Assembly: GCA_934229275.1 (NCBI GenBank)
Contig: CAKQDN010000014.1
Span: 1-44,927, forward strand
Direction: 5' to 3'
Source: an uncultured Clostridia bacterium
Lineage (GTDB): Bacteria; Bacillota; Clostridia; Christensenellales; Pumilibacteraceae
DNA: 44,927 bases
The translations under genes were made by a program, and so were the position numbers. Position 1 is the stretch's first letter. Every line of letters starts with the position of its first letter. The notes under the pieces were generated by a model. It did no database searches, was not told the origin of the DNA, and was given only the letters and a program-made list of their open reading frames with translations. Positions 7,861 to 14,947 of this stretch are shown piece after piece.

Positions 7861-8058
7861 ATGCCTTTTATTGAATTCATATGTCCGAAGTGCGGAAAAA
7901 CGACCGAGGAACTGACTAAAGCGGACGGAAAAAAGTTGCTCTGCCCCGACTGCATGACAGAAATGGAGCAAAAATACTCGGGAAAATGCTACGTCAATCA
8001 AAGACAACCTGAGCACTGCTCGGGCAACTGCTCGACTTGTAAAGGTTGCGGAAAATAA
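7861..8058 (+). CDS. Small zinc-ribbon protein with Cys-rich tail (FmdB-like)
   Basis: This 65-aa protein begins MPFIEFICPKCGKTTEEL and continues with KLLCPDCMTEME. These are two CxxC knuckles spaced as in the FmdB/CxxC_CxxC_SSSS small zinc-ribbon family. Unlike ordinary FmdB proteins it ends in a second cysteine cluster (HCSGNCSTCKGCGK) with four more Cys and a His, which could hold a second metal or an Fe-S cluster. AAGGAG lies 9 nt before the ATG at 7861; a TTG two codons upstream has only 3 nt of spacing and is unlikely. It is 10 nt ahead of the nitroreductase gene, so the two are co-transcribed. Such proteins often accompany redox or metal enzymes, but the role is unknown. Confidence 0.88.
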   Translation: MPFIEFICPKCGKTTEELTKADGKKLLCPDCMTEMEQKYSGKCYVNQRQPEHCSGNCSTCKGCGK

Positions 8059-8068
8059 GGAGAAAATT

Positions 8069-8611
8069 ATGGATGAATTGTATTTGAGAAGAAGCGTTCG
8101 CTCCTACCTCGATAAGCCCGTAGAACGGGAAAAACTTATCGACGTGATAAAAGCAGGTACCTGCGCTCCCTCTGCTATGAACAACAACGAGCGGCAGTTT
8201 ACGGCGATAGTGAACAAAGACGTCAAAGCGCAGTTATGTAAAGCCGTGTGGGACACGCTCGACAAAAGTTTCCGGGACAGAATTCTCGGAAGAACGGGCG
8301 GCGCGCCGAGTTTCTTTTACGACGCACCCGTGCTTATAATCGTTTCGACCGATCCATTCGCCCACTGCCCGGCTGCCGACTGTGCCGTGGCTCTCGAAAA
8401 CATGTTCTTAAAAGCGACCGAACTCGGACTTGCGACCTGCTGGATAAATCAACTCGTTTCGACGTGCGACAGCCCCGAAATACGCGAAGTGCTCGGCATA
8501 GCCGGCGTCCCCGCCACCCACAAAGTTTACGGAGCGTGTGCGCTGGGCTACTCCGACGTTCCGAGCAAAAAAATAACCGAAAAGGAAAATAAAATAGTCA
8601 TCTGCGACTAA
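8069..8611 (+). CDS. Nitroreductase-family FMN oxidoreductase
   Basis: The 180-aa product is short but complete for a nitroreductase-like flavoprotein. RRSVRSYLDKPVEREKL is the N-terminal FMN phosphate-binding Arg-rich helix, CAPSAMNNNERQF is the Ser/Asn segment over the flavin, and LENMFLKATELGLATCWI is the central dimer-forming helix with the LxATxWxxQ-type motif. The C-terminal GYSDVPSKK carries the basic end that contacts FMN. These proteins are cytosolic FMN dimers reducing nitro compounds, quinones or enones with NAD(P)H; the natural substrate is unknown. AAGGAG lies before the ATG, 10 nt after the zinc-ribbon gene and 12 nt before the hydrolase gene, so this is a three-gene unit. Confidence 0.93.
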   Translation: MDELYLRRSVRSYLDKPVEREKLIDVIKAGTCAPSAMNNNERQFTAIVNKDVKAQLCKAVWDTLDKSFRDRILGRTGGAPSFFYDAPVLIIVSTDPFAHCPAADCAVALENMFLKATELGLATCWINQLVSTCDSPEIREVLGIAGVPATHKVYGACALGYSDVPSKKITEKENKIVICD

Positions 8612-8623
8612 CAGGAGATACTT

Positions 8624-9445
8624 ATGATAAACAAGAAAATCAATCTTTCCGAAAAATACGCCATTCCCGGCAACTCCACGCTCGAATTTTTCGTTCATTC
8701 CGACACGAAAGAGATGCATCCTTTCGTTCAGGACCTTCCCTGTATGCTGGTTTGCCCCGGCGGCGGTTATTGGTTCACGTCCGAGCGCGAAGGCGAGCCT
8801 ATCGCTATCGATTTTTACAACAGAAATTACAACGCGTTCGTTTTGTGGTACGATATTTCGCAGTCGGGAGCGCGCTATCCGCTCGCTCTTACCGAACTTG
8901 CGTGCGCGGTGGACTATATACGCAAAAACGCGGCGGAACTGCACGTAAATCCCGATAAAATTTACGTTTCGGGCTTTTCGGCAGGCGGTCATCTCGTGGC
9001 TAATCTCGCAAACTACTGGCACGACCTCCCGGGCGATTTTATCGACCCGAAAACGCTCGACGCAAAGCCGAACGCGATCGTTCTGGGCTATCCCGTAATA
9101 TACCCCGAAAGTCACATGGGGTCGTTTGAAAATCTTTTGGGCGACAGACTGAAAACCGACGGTGCGCTTGTCGAAAAACTGTCGCTCGACAAAACGGTTA
9201 CGGACAAAAATCCGCCGTGTTTCGTGTGGACGACGTTTGAGGACAGAACGGTTCGCCCGGACGCCACGCTCAGGTATGCCGACGCCCTCAATAAAGCCGG
9301 AGTCGTCTGCGAGTGCCACGTATTCCCCTACGGCGGTCACGGCGCGGCGTGCTGCGACAACAGAACGATCGTCGGCGCATGCGAAGGCATCGACAGAGCG
9401 CAAATCTGGTTCGATCTGTGTGCGGAATTCCTTAAAAGCCTTTAA
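8624..9445 (+). CDS. Alpha/beta hydrolase (BD-FAE/esterase-like)
   Basis: This 273-aa cytosolic protein has no signal peptide. The oxyanion segment is LVCPGGGYWF at about 42-51, the nucleophile elbow is SGFSAGGH with Ser119, and the likely acid and base are Asp207 (FEDRTV) and His239 (PYGGHG). The spacing matches the BD-FAE/acetyl-xylan-esterase-like alpha/beta hydrolases that remove acyl groups from sugars or small esters. In between, YPLALTELACAVDYIRKNA is the usual helix leading to the elbow. AGGAG lies 7 nt before the ATG. It is the last gene of the plus-strand run and is closed by a two-way terminator. The substrate is unknown; nearby carbohydrate genes make a deacetylase plausible but do not prove it. 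Confidence 0.92.
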   Translation: MINKKINLSEKYAIPGNSTLEFFVHSDTKEMHPFVQDLPCMLVCPGGGYWFTSEREGEPIAIDFYNRNYNAFVLWYDISQSGARYPLALTELACAVDYIRKNAAELHVNPDKIYVSGFSAGGHLVANLANYWHDLPGDFIDPKTLDAKPNAIVLGYPVIYPESHMGSFENLLGDRLKTDGALVEKLSLDKTVTDKNPPCFVWTTFEDRTVRPDATLRYADALNKAGVVCECHVFPYGGHGAACCDNRTIVGACEGIDRAQIWFDLCAEFLKSL

Positions 9446-9471
9446 CCGAACATTTTTAGCGTAAACACGTT

Positions 9472-9506
9472 AAAAACGCCCTCTTTTAACCCAAGAGAGC
9501 GTTTTT
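9472..9506. terminator. Bidirectional terminator between hydrolase and ypeB
   Basis: Arms 9475-9485 and 9493-9503 pair over 11 positions with one mismatch, with T5 to T6 on both sides. It serves the converging hydrolase (plus) and sleB-ypeB (minus) transcripts. Confidence 0.88.
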
Positions 9507-9525
9507 TATATGACGATTTTCGTCG

Positions 9526-10848
9526 TTACATGGTCATGCTGCCCTGTTCGTTGTCCACGACGCGCAGAATGTTCGCCTCATCCCCGGTAACGGCGTCGAT
9601 ATACACGAAGTAGTCGAGTCCGGTGTACTCGCCGGCAAATTCGTAGCAGAATTTCTCCTTTTCGCCGACCGGTATCACACAAAGGCGCGAACTTACCACG
9701 GTTATTTTCGGGCTGACTTTTGCCATTGCGGCTTGCTCTGATATTGCAGGAGACAGTGTTCTTTCCTTGCTCTTTTCGCAATAACCCGAACATTCGAAGC
9801 CCACTATTTTACCGCTCGGAAGAGCCGTTTTGACTTTCACGAGGTCGGTGTAATATATCACTCCGTTCACTTCCGGGGCGAGATTGATGACTGCAACGTC
9901 GTCGGTAGCATTATACCACACCGCGACAAGATCGGAAAAACCGAGATTTTTCATATACTCAACCGCTTTTTCTTCGTGGTACGCTCTTCCCGCTCCGCCG
10001 CTTTCACTCTCGTTTTGCGCGGAATTGCTTACAGGTTGCATATTCATCATGACGGGAACTCCTCCTTTTTTTGTAAGAGTGAGCGCGCACGCTCTTCCGT
10101 CCACGCTTCCGTCGAGATAAAACGTTTCGGTTTTATAGGAAGTGAGAAATACATGCTCTACGATCATGCCGAATTTATCGAGCGCAATTTTTTTCGCTTC
10201 GTTCTCGTCTATTTCCGGCAAGTTTTCGAGCGCGTCGAAACGGTAGGTTTTGCCGTCGGAGAACGGTCCGTCGTAGATAAGAGCCGGGTAGTCCACGGAA
10301 TTGTGCATACTTTCGTTGAACGCGCCGTCGAAGTCTACGGGCAGTTTTCTGTCCTTTCCGATCGACGCATACACGCCGTTTTCCTCGATGTCCGCTTCGA
10401 TTTCGCGGAATTTTCGGCTTAAAAGCGACGCGGTTTCGTAAATGTCGTCCGCCTGCGTTTTGTATTTTTCCACGGGCGCGCCGTCGTCGATCGCCTGCAT
10501 ATAACTTAAGCACCAGTCGCCCACCTGATTGAAAAACTTGGTCGTGGACGAGATGTTTTCGAGCGACAACGGAAGAACGGAAATACACTCCGCGGCGGTT
10601 TCGGCTTGCCTGTAAGTGTCGGTTATAAGCCGACGATTTTCTTTACTTCCGCTCCCGACCGCTATTTTGGACATATTCACTTCGAGATTGTCGAGGCAGT
10701 CGCCGAGCGACAATACGGAACTGCGGTACACGTTTTCGAGATCGCGCTTATTCCGATCGTTTGCGACGCTCACGACAGCCGTTTCCACGGCGAAAATTCC
10801 GCATAACGAGATTAAACAGACGGTTAATATAATAAATGTTTTTTTCAT
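9526..10848 (-). CDS. ypeB: Germination protein YpeB
   Basis: The 440-aa product has an N-terminal membrane anchor (MKKTFIILTVCLISLCGIFA) followed by a long helical domain. That domain has the family-typical stretches ENVYRSSVLSLGDCLDNLE, DTYRQAETAAECISVLPL and FFNQVGDWCLSYMQ. The C-terminal half contains PepSY-like repeats (NEAKKIALDKFG; AAMAKVSPKI; YVYIDAVTGDEANIL). In Bacillus, YpeB is needed for the spore cortex-lytic enzyme SleB to accumulate and stay inactive in the dormant spore; the two proteins protect each other. Here it follows sleB with a 2-nt gap, the usual arrangement. Length and domain order are standard. Expression would be forespore-specific (sigma-G in Bacillus). Confidence 0.95.
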   Translation of the reverse strand: MKKTFIILTVCLISLCGIFAVETAVVSVANDRNKRDLENVYRSSVLSLGDCLDNLEVNMSKIAVGSGSKENRRLITDTYRQAETAAECISVLPLSLENISSTTKFFNQVGDWCLSYMQAIDDGAPVEKYKTQADDIYETASLLSRKFREIEADIEENGVYASIGKDRKLPVDFDGAFNESMHNSVDYPALIYDGPFSDGKTYRFDALENLPEIDENEAKKIALDKFGMIVEHVFLTSYKTETFYLDGSVDGRACALTLTKKGGVPVMMNMQPVSNSAQNESESGGAGRAYHEEKAVEYMKNLGFSDLVAVWYNATDDVAVINLAPEVNGVIYYTDLVKVKTALPSGKIVGFECSGYCEKSKERTLSPAISEQAAMAKVSPKITVVSSRLCVIPVGEKEKFCYEFAGEYTGLDYFVYIDAVTGDEANILRVVDNEQGSMTM

Positions 10849-10850
10849 GT

Positions 10851-11537
10851 TTACGCCCTCGCAAAAGAATGTTTGCCGATTTTAAGTTCGACTTTCAGCG
10901 ACCAGATCCATTTACTGGTGGCAGTTGCGGGATTATAATAGTACAGGCAGCCGTTGGTCGGATCCCAGCCGTTTAAGGCGTCTTTTGCGGCAGAGTACGC
11001 AGTCGAATTGGGCGTGAGGTTGATTTGCCCGTCGTTTACACAGGTAAAGGCGTTTTTCTGATAAATTACGCCCGAAACCGTGTTCGGGAAAGACGACGAT
11101 TTTACACGGTTCAGTACGACCGCCGCTATCGCGACCTGCCCGGTATACGGCTCGCCGCGCGCTTCGGCGTAGACGCACCGGGCGAGTAAGTCGAGATTCG
11201 CCGACGAAACCGTGGACGAGGACGACGTACTCTTGCCCGTGAGCGTTATTTTAAGCGCTTTTTCGGTGCGAGCGCCCACTATTCCGTCCGCTGTCAGCCC
11301 GTAGTCGCGCTGAAATTTCTTTACGGCGGTTTTGGTTCGGCTGCCCCATATTCCGTCCACTTTATAAGTGTAATAGCCGAGCGTCGCAAGTCTTGTCTGA
11401 ACGGCTCTTATATTGGCGGTCGTGTCGCCCTTGACTATGTTCGCCGCATTTGCCACCGAAAAACCCGAAATCGCCGCAATAATCGCGGCTATCAGGCATA
11501 CCGCCGAACAAACGACCACTCTTTTTCTGTTTATCAT
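10851..11537 (-). CDS. sleB: Spore cortex-lytic enzyme SleB
   Basis: This 228-aa protein has a signal or anchor helix at about 5-30, a peptidoglycan-binding domain at about 35-98 (RAVQTRLATLGYYTYKVDG, then FQRDYGLTADGIVG), a short Ser/Thr linker, and the Hydrolase_2 catalytic domain at about 118-215. The catalytic Glu is E125 in CVYAEARGEPYTGQ, and RVKSSSFPNTVSGVIYQ and SKWIWS are family hallmarks. SleB is a lytic transglycosylase that cuts muramic-lactam-containing cortex during germination. AGGAGG lies 4 nt before the ATG. It begins 24 nt after the spoIIR stop, so spoIIR, sleB and ypeB may share a transcript, which is not the usual Bacillus layout. Confidence 0.97.
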   Translation of the reverse strand: MINRKRVVVCSAVCLIAAIIAAISGFSVANAANIVKGDTTANIRAVQTRLATLGYYTYKVDGIWGSRTKTAVKKFQRDYGLTADGIVGARTEKALKITLTGKSTSSSSTVSSANLDLLARCVYAEARGEPYTGQVAIAAVVLNRVKSSSFPNTVSGVIYQKNAFTCVNDGQINLTPNSTAYSAAKDALNGWDPTNGCLYYYNPATATSKWIWSLKVELKIGKHSFARA

Positions 11538-11561
11538 ATTACCTCCTTTTCGATAAGTACT

Positions 11562-12110
11562 TTACGAAAAAAATCTTCTCCACAGTTCCGCTATTCTGCT
11601 TCTGTATTGCACGCCCTCGTCCTCGGAACGGACGAAGCACAGCGGCGGATAGATTACGCACCACCAGTTGGCGCCCTCGCCGCTGCCGAGTTCGATTATC
11701 ACGGCGTCGTACACGCCTGCCTGTACGATAACGTTTTCGTACGAGCGCGTGGGGAAGTATTCTCTGCCCACTTTTACCCTCGACGAATAGTTTTTTCCGT
11801 TTTTCGTCAAAGTTGCGTTGCATACGGCTTCGATTCCGGAGCGGTTATCTTCGACTTTTGCTTTTGCATCGTCAACGCTAGTTACGTTTTTAAGCAGTTT
11901 TTCGAGATAGACGACCACATCGTCCTTAACCAGCATTTTAACGTTCTGATCCTGCTCCGAATCGGAATTGGCGCGGACGTGCAGGCGCAGAATACTTTTC
12001 TCTTCCGCGTTATTATTAGCGTTGCAGCCGGAAAATATCACGCACAGAAAAAAAATAAGCGCAAAAGACGCCGCAATAAGGCGTTTAATCGATACCGAGT
12101 TTTTCAACAT
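11562..12110 (-). CDS. spoIIR: Stage II sporulation protein R
   Basis: SpoIIR is the forespore-made secreted signal that makes SpoIIGA cut pro-sigma-E in the mother cell. This 182-aa copy has the family core: ILRLHVRANSDSEQDQNVK, a central charged helix, and YPTRSYENV-type and GANWWCVIYPPLCFV motifs (here FPTRSYENVIVQAGVYDAV and GEGANWWCV). The N-terminus is RLIAASFALIFFLCVIFSGC, so the hydrophobic segment ends in a lipobox with Cys29. It may be a lipoprotein, whereas the usual form has a plain signal or anchor. The product is somewhat short at the C-terminus compared with typical SpoIIR. The AGGAGG ribosome site lies 7 nt before the ATG inside a hairpin followed by T7 (12118-12138). Confidence 0.94.
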   Translation of the reverse strand: MLKNSVSIKRLIAASFALIFFLCVIFSGCNANNNAEEKSILRLHVRANSDSEQDQNVKMLVKDDVVVYLEKLLKNVTSVDDAKAKVEDNRSGIEAVCNATLTKNGKNYSSRVKVGREYFPTRSYENVIVQAGVYDAVIIELGSGEGANWWCVIYPPLCFVRSEDEGVQYRSRIAELWRRFFS

Positions 12111-12138
12111 AAAAAAACCTCCTTGTTTTTCAAAGGAG
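12111..12138 (-). promoter_or_regulatory. Hairpin sequestering the spoIIR ribosome site, followed by T7
   Basis: On the minus strand CTCCTTTG (12138-12131), loop AAAAA, then CAAGGAGG (12125-12118), then T7 and the ATG. Six continuous pairs plus a G-C closing pair across one bulged T cover the whole ribosome site. The shape also resembles a terminator whose T run abuts the start codon. Confidence 0.65.
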
Positions 12139-12167
12139 ATTATAGTCGCGGTCGTATATTTTTATAC
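12139..12167 (-). promoter_or_regulatory. Possible spoIIR promoter (forespore-type?)
   Basis: Minus strand GTATA (12163-12167), 18 bp, TATAAT (12139-12144). GTATA fits the -35 of the forespore factors sigma-F/sigma-G, while the TATAAT is not their usual -10 sequence. The predicted start is about 12132, inside the 5' arm of the ribosome-site hairpin. The sequence GTATAAAAATATAC here is also a small palindrome. Confidence 0.35.
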
Positions 12168-12187
12168 CCGAAGAAACGGTTTATTAC

Positions 12188-13027
12188 TCATCTGCCGCGC
12201 CGCGATGGCAGAATTCTCGTTCTTATAACCTTTATGCCGGCATCAGTAAGCACGCTTTCGGTTTTATCGGTCGCGTCGAAAATCACGACGCCTGCTCCGC
12301 TGCCGGTCATGACGCAACGGCAAGGCTTTGCGATTTCGAATATGCGCGCTATATCGCCGTTCAGGTTGCACGCACAATCCGTTAAATCGTTACGGACAAG
12401 GCTTTTTATCTTTTCCTCGTCGTCCGATATAAGAGCGGCTTTCAGTTCGTCGACGGCGCAGGGCTTTTTATCAGAAGAGAGTCGGTCAAAAAGCGTAAAG
12501 CATTTACCGGTGCTGACTTCACCCTTGCATGCGATAAGTATTTCGGGAGAAAAGCAACTTTCGAACGGCTCGATTATCTCGCCGCGCCCACGAAGTCTTG
12601 CGTAGCCGCCGGTCAGCATATACGCGGTGTCGCTTCCGAAGCGATTGGCAATTTCGCGCATAGTTTCGAGCGACAAATCGAGCGAAAACAATTTGTCGAG
12701 AGCCAGAATGACTCCGGCGCAATCGGCGCTCGATCCGCCCAGCCCTGCTCCGCACGGAATATCGTTCATGACGTTTATCGAGACGTGCGGAAGAGCATAG
12801 CGGTTTCGCATGTATCCGAGCGCGGCAAAGGCGTTGCTTTTATATGCGTCGACTCCGCAAGCCGAAAAGGTTATCTCGTCGCGGTTGCTCTCCGTTACGG
12901 AAATAACGTCCGATATATCCACGGATGCGACGATAGAATCGAGTTCGTGATAGTCGCCTTGTTTGCCGTTGACGCACAGCGACAGATTGATTTTTGCATT
13001 TACGGATACGATTGCTGTTTTTTTCAT
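12188..13027 (-). CDS. ispE: 4-diphosphocytidyl-2-C-methyl-D-erythritol kinase, leaderless mRNA predicted
   Basis: This 279-aa GHMP kinase phosphorylates CDP-methylerythritol in the non-mevalonate isoprenoid pathway. It opens with NAKINLSLCVNGKQGDYHEL, the substrate-binding start of IspE, has the ATP loop PCGAGLGGSSADCAG at 91-105, and FGSDTAYMLTGGYARLRGRG downstream. The C-terminal MTGSGAGVVIF glycine loop is also present. The ATG at 13027 is the only start that keeps the AKINLSL strand, yet no Shine-Dalgarno sequence precedes it. Instead a near-consensus promoter ends 6 nt upstream, so the A of the ATG should be the first transcribed base. In Bacillus, ispE sits near veg and spore genes as well, so the neighbourhood (SPOCS protein, Veg) fits. 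Confidence 0.95.
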   Translation of the reverse strand: MKKTAIVSVNAKINLSLCVNGKQGDYHELDSIVASVDISDVISVTESNRDEITFSACGVDAYKSNAFAALGYMRNRYALPHVSINVMNDIPCGAGLGGSSADCAGVILALDKLFSLDLSLETMREIANRFGSDTAYMLTGGYARLRGRGEIIEPFESCFSPEILIACKGEVSTGKCFTLFDRLSSDKKPCAVDELKAALISDDEEKIKSLVRNDLTDCACNLNGDIARIFEIAKPCRCVMTGSGAGVVIFDATDKTESVLTDAGIKVIRTRILPSRRGR

Positions 13028-13033
13028 GAGTAA

Positions 13034-13062
13034 ATTATATCACGGGCGAATAGAAAAGTCAA
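13034..13062 (-). promoter_or_regulatory. Promoter placing ispE ATG at +1
   Basis: Minus strand -35 TTGACT (13057-13062), 17 bp, -10 TATAAT (13034-13039), then TTACTC and the ATG at 13027-13025. A start 7 nt after the -10 box falls on the A of the ATG. The -35 lies within a few bases of the stop codon of the upstream SPOCS gene. Confidence 0.85.
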
Positions 13063-13064
13063 TA

Positions 13065-14582
13065 TTAAAACTCGACGTTTCTGTACACGAGTATCCGCTC
13101 GCCGCCTTTGAGCGGAAGTTCGAGCGAAGGATTTTCAGCCATTATACGTTCGGGAGAACAGCCGGTTTTTTTTGCTACGTCCCACAAATCCTCGCCGTTC
13201 GCCGCTATATGTACGCTTACCGCCGCATTGTTTACGGGAAGAGCCTCGCCTTCCTGCAAGTTCGAGATAAACGTACACTTTTTGCTTTCGGTTACGGACG
13301 CGGAGAAACAAATTTCCGCTTTTATACCCAGTTCGTTGGCTCTTCTGACCCGGACGGACGTATTGCCGACGCAAGCGGTAACGAAAACCGACGAATTATC
13401 GTCAAAGGACGCGTTTTCGGTTACCGAGAACGGAAGTTCGATGTTTACCGAGCAATCGGCTTTGTCGTCCTCGGAATAATAGGCGACCGTACCGGACAAA
13501 ACGCCCTCGACGGTAAGGCGGCCGTTCTGCACGAAACTGCCGGTTACGTTGACTTTCGCCGCGTCGAAATACAGAACGCTGTACGCAGGCGAATTGCCGA
13601 TGTCAAGCGTTATATTCCCGGAAACGTTTTCGACAAAGCGCAGGCAATCGATGTTTTTGCACACGTCCTGCGAATTTTTTTCGGTAACGGTCTGGATGTT
13701 CATGCAGAAAGTGTCGGACAATATCGACGCGCTCTCCGCCGAATATGCGCACGAGCAGGTTTGCACCGTGACGGTCGTTTCGACGTACACCGAGCCGTCC
13801 TGATCGACGGTTTTATACGAAACGTCGGATACAGCCGCGTCGCAAGTGACGATATCTCCGCTTCGAACGTCGGGAAGGTCGCATTCGTCCGAAAATTCGG
13901 TTTTCTGCATTTTCTCGACCAGCACTCCGTCGGCGTTTACTCCTATTATACGGGTCATGACGTCGCCTTCGATAAGTACCGCGTCGGTAAGCGCCGTGGC
14001 TTTACGCACGACGGCACTAGTAGCGCACTTGAATACTCGTGCAATAGACGCGTTTTCGGCTTCGGCTACGACAGAGATGCTTTTTTTGCCGCTCGCGACT
14101 TTTTTAAGGTAATCCGCTTTATATTCCTTGGTATATACTTCGTCCGAACAAGCGGAAAGATAGTCGATTTGCTTTTCGGTATTACCGACGAGCGTGACTT
14201 CCACCACAAGCGTGGGGCGAATTTCTTCTGCCGTGGACGACGACGCGTCGGTATCTATTATCGACGCATACAAAAACGGCTCGATTTTACCGTTGATTTT
14301 CTCGTCGGTCAGTTTATCGGAAAACTCGGTTTCGACCCCGAGCGTTCCTTTTTCGCCGTTCACGTCCTCGTAAATCACGCTTACGAGGCATCTTCCCGTA
14401 AATCTTGCTTCGCCGGAAAAAACTTCGGTGGTATCGGCATAACATTGTCCGCCGATGCTCAATACCCTTTTAATCTCAATACCCTCCGGCACGGGAAGGC
14501 GCGTTTCCACGACAGCCTGACACGAGCATATAACCGAACGCTCCTCCGCTTTTATACTTCCATACACTGGTTCAAACGACAT
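13065..14582 (-). CDS. SPOCS (DUF3794)/LysM protein, SipL-like coat morphogenesis factor
   Basis: The start is the ATG at 14582 (MSFEPVYGSIKAEERS). GGAGG lies 6 nt before it, and the 24 codons upstream look like untranslated leader. The 505-aa protein is built of repeated beta-rich SPOCS/DUF3794 units, recognisable by strands such as VICSCQAVVETRLPVPEGIE with KRVLSIGGQCYADTTEVFSG, and by later copies around ENVSGNITLDIGNSPAYSVL. It ends in a LysM domain at about 457-503 (VHIAANGEDLWDVAKKTG, then MAENPSLELPLKGGERILVY). The same architecture is found in Clostridioides difficile SipL, which tethers coat to the forespore through SpoIVA. The likely role is coat assembly in the mother cell. It points away from the veg gene. 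Confidence 0.9.
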   Translation of the reverse strand: MSFEPVYGSIKAEERSVICSCQAVVETRLPVPEGIEIKRVLSIGGQCYADTTEVFSGEARFTGRCLVSVIYEDVNGEKGTLGVETEFSDKLTDEKINGKIEPFLYASIIDTDASSSTAEEIRPTLVVEVTLVGNTEKQIDYLSACSDEVYTKEYKADYLKKVASGKKSISVVAEAENASIARVFKCATSAVVRKATALTDAVLIEGDVMTRIIGVNADGVLVEKMQKTEFSDECDLPDVRSGDIVTCDAAVSDVSYKTVDQDGSVYVETTVTVQTCSCAYSAESASILSDTFCMNIQTVTEKNSQDVCKNIDCLRFVENVSGNITLDIGNSPAYSVLYFDAAKVNVTGSFVQNGRLTVEGVLSGTVAYYSEDDKADCSVNIELPFSVTENASFDDNSSVFVTACVGNTSVRVRRANELGIKAEICFSASVTESKKCTFISNLQEGEALPVNNAAVSVHIAANGEDLWDVAKKTGCSPERIMAENPSLELPLKGGERILVYRNVEF

Positions 14583-14627
14583 AATATCCTCCAATAGCGA
14601 CTTTATAATTGCTTGTACTCTATATCT

Positions 14628-14645
14628 ATTCCGCCAAAACGGAAT
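14628..14645. repeat. 6-bp inverted repeat in the SPOCS/veg divergent region
   Basis: ATTCCG-6 nt-CGGAAT lies in the 124-nt region between the divergent SPOCS and veg genes. It is a possible operator; no repressor can be named. Confidence 0.35.
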
Positions 14646-14706
14646 TATGCTCACGGAAGGATTTTTTTAAGGTTTATCGGGCGCGATTTCCGGCAATACT
14701 GTATTT

Positions 14707-14943
14707 ATGAAAAAAACGGCAATGAGTATTACGGAAGCAAAACAGATTATTCAGTCGCTTAAAGGCAAGCCCGTTAAGGCGATCGTAAACAAGGGCAGAA
14801 AAAAAACCGAAAAATATTCCGGTTTCGTTTCGGACACGTTTCCGTGCGTTTTTACTTTTACGCTCACATGCGAGAACGTCGTTCCCACGCTGTCGTACGC
14901 CTATTCGGACGTAGTTTGCGGCAACGTTAAATTCAGAGAGTAG
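14707..14943 (+). CDS. Veg family protein
   Basis: This 78-aa protein matches the small Veg/DUF1021 family. It has a first helix (SITEAKQIIQSLKGKPVKAI), then NKGRKKTEKYSGFVSDTFPC, VFTFTL, and SYAYSDVVCGNVKF, which lines up with the GRRKTxxxSG, TYPSVF and SYSYADVLTxxV signatures of Bacillus Veg. Veg is abundant in growing Bacillus and promotes biofilm gene expression by countering SinR; whether that holds here is unknown. The sequence from the second Met (14722) fits the family start well, and neither Met has a Shine-Dalgarno sequence. In Bacillus veg is next to sspF and ispE, and here it lies about 1.7 kb from ispE, so the neighbourhood looks ancestral. It converges on the SDR gene with 4 nt between stops. 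Confidence 0.85.
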   Translation: MKKTAMSITEAKQIIQSLKGKPVKAIVNKGRKKTEKYSGFVSDTFPCVFTFTLTCENVVPTLSYAYSDVVCGNVKFRE

Positions 14944-14947
14944 AATT

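Noticed and set aside
12963..14597. Plus-strand 544-aa frame over the SPOCS gene
   Set aside because: Long open antisense frames are common here because GC-rich third positions avoid stops. The Arg/Phe/Gly-rich product looks like no family, and there is no ribosome site.
14643..14706. Leaderless promoter for veg
   Set aside because: No convincing -10/-35 pair is found 6 nt before either Met. The gene lacks a Shine-Dalgarno sequence, but the start site cannot be predicted.
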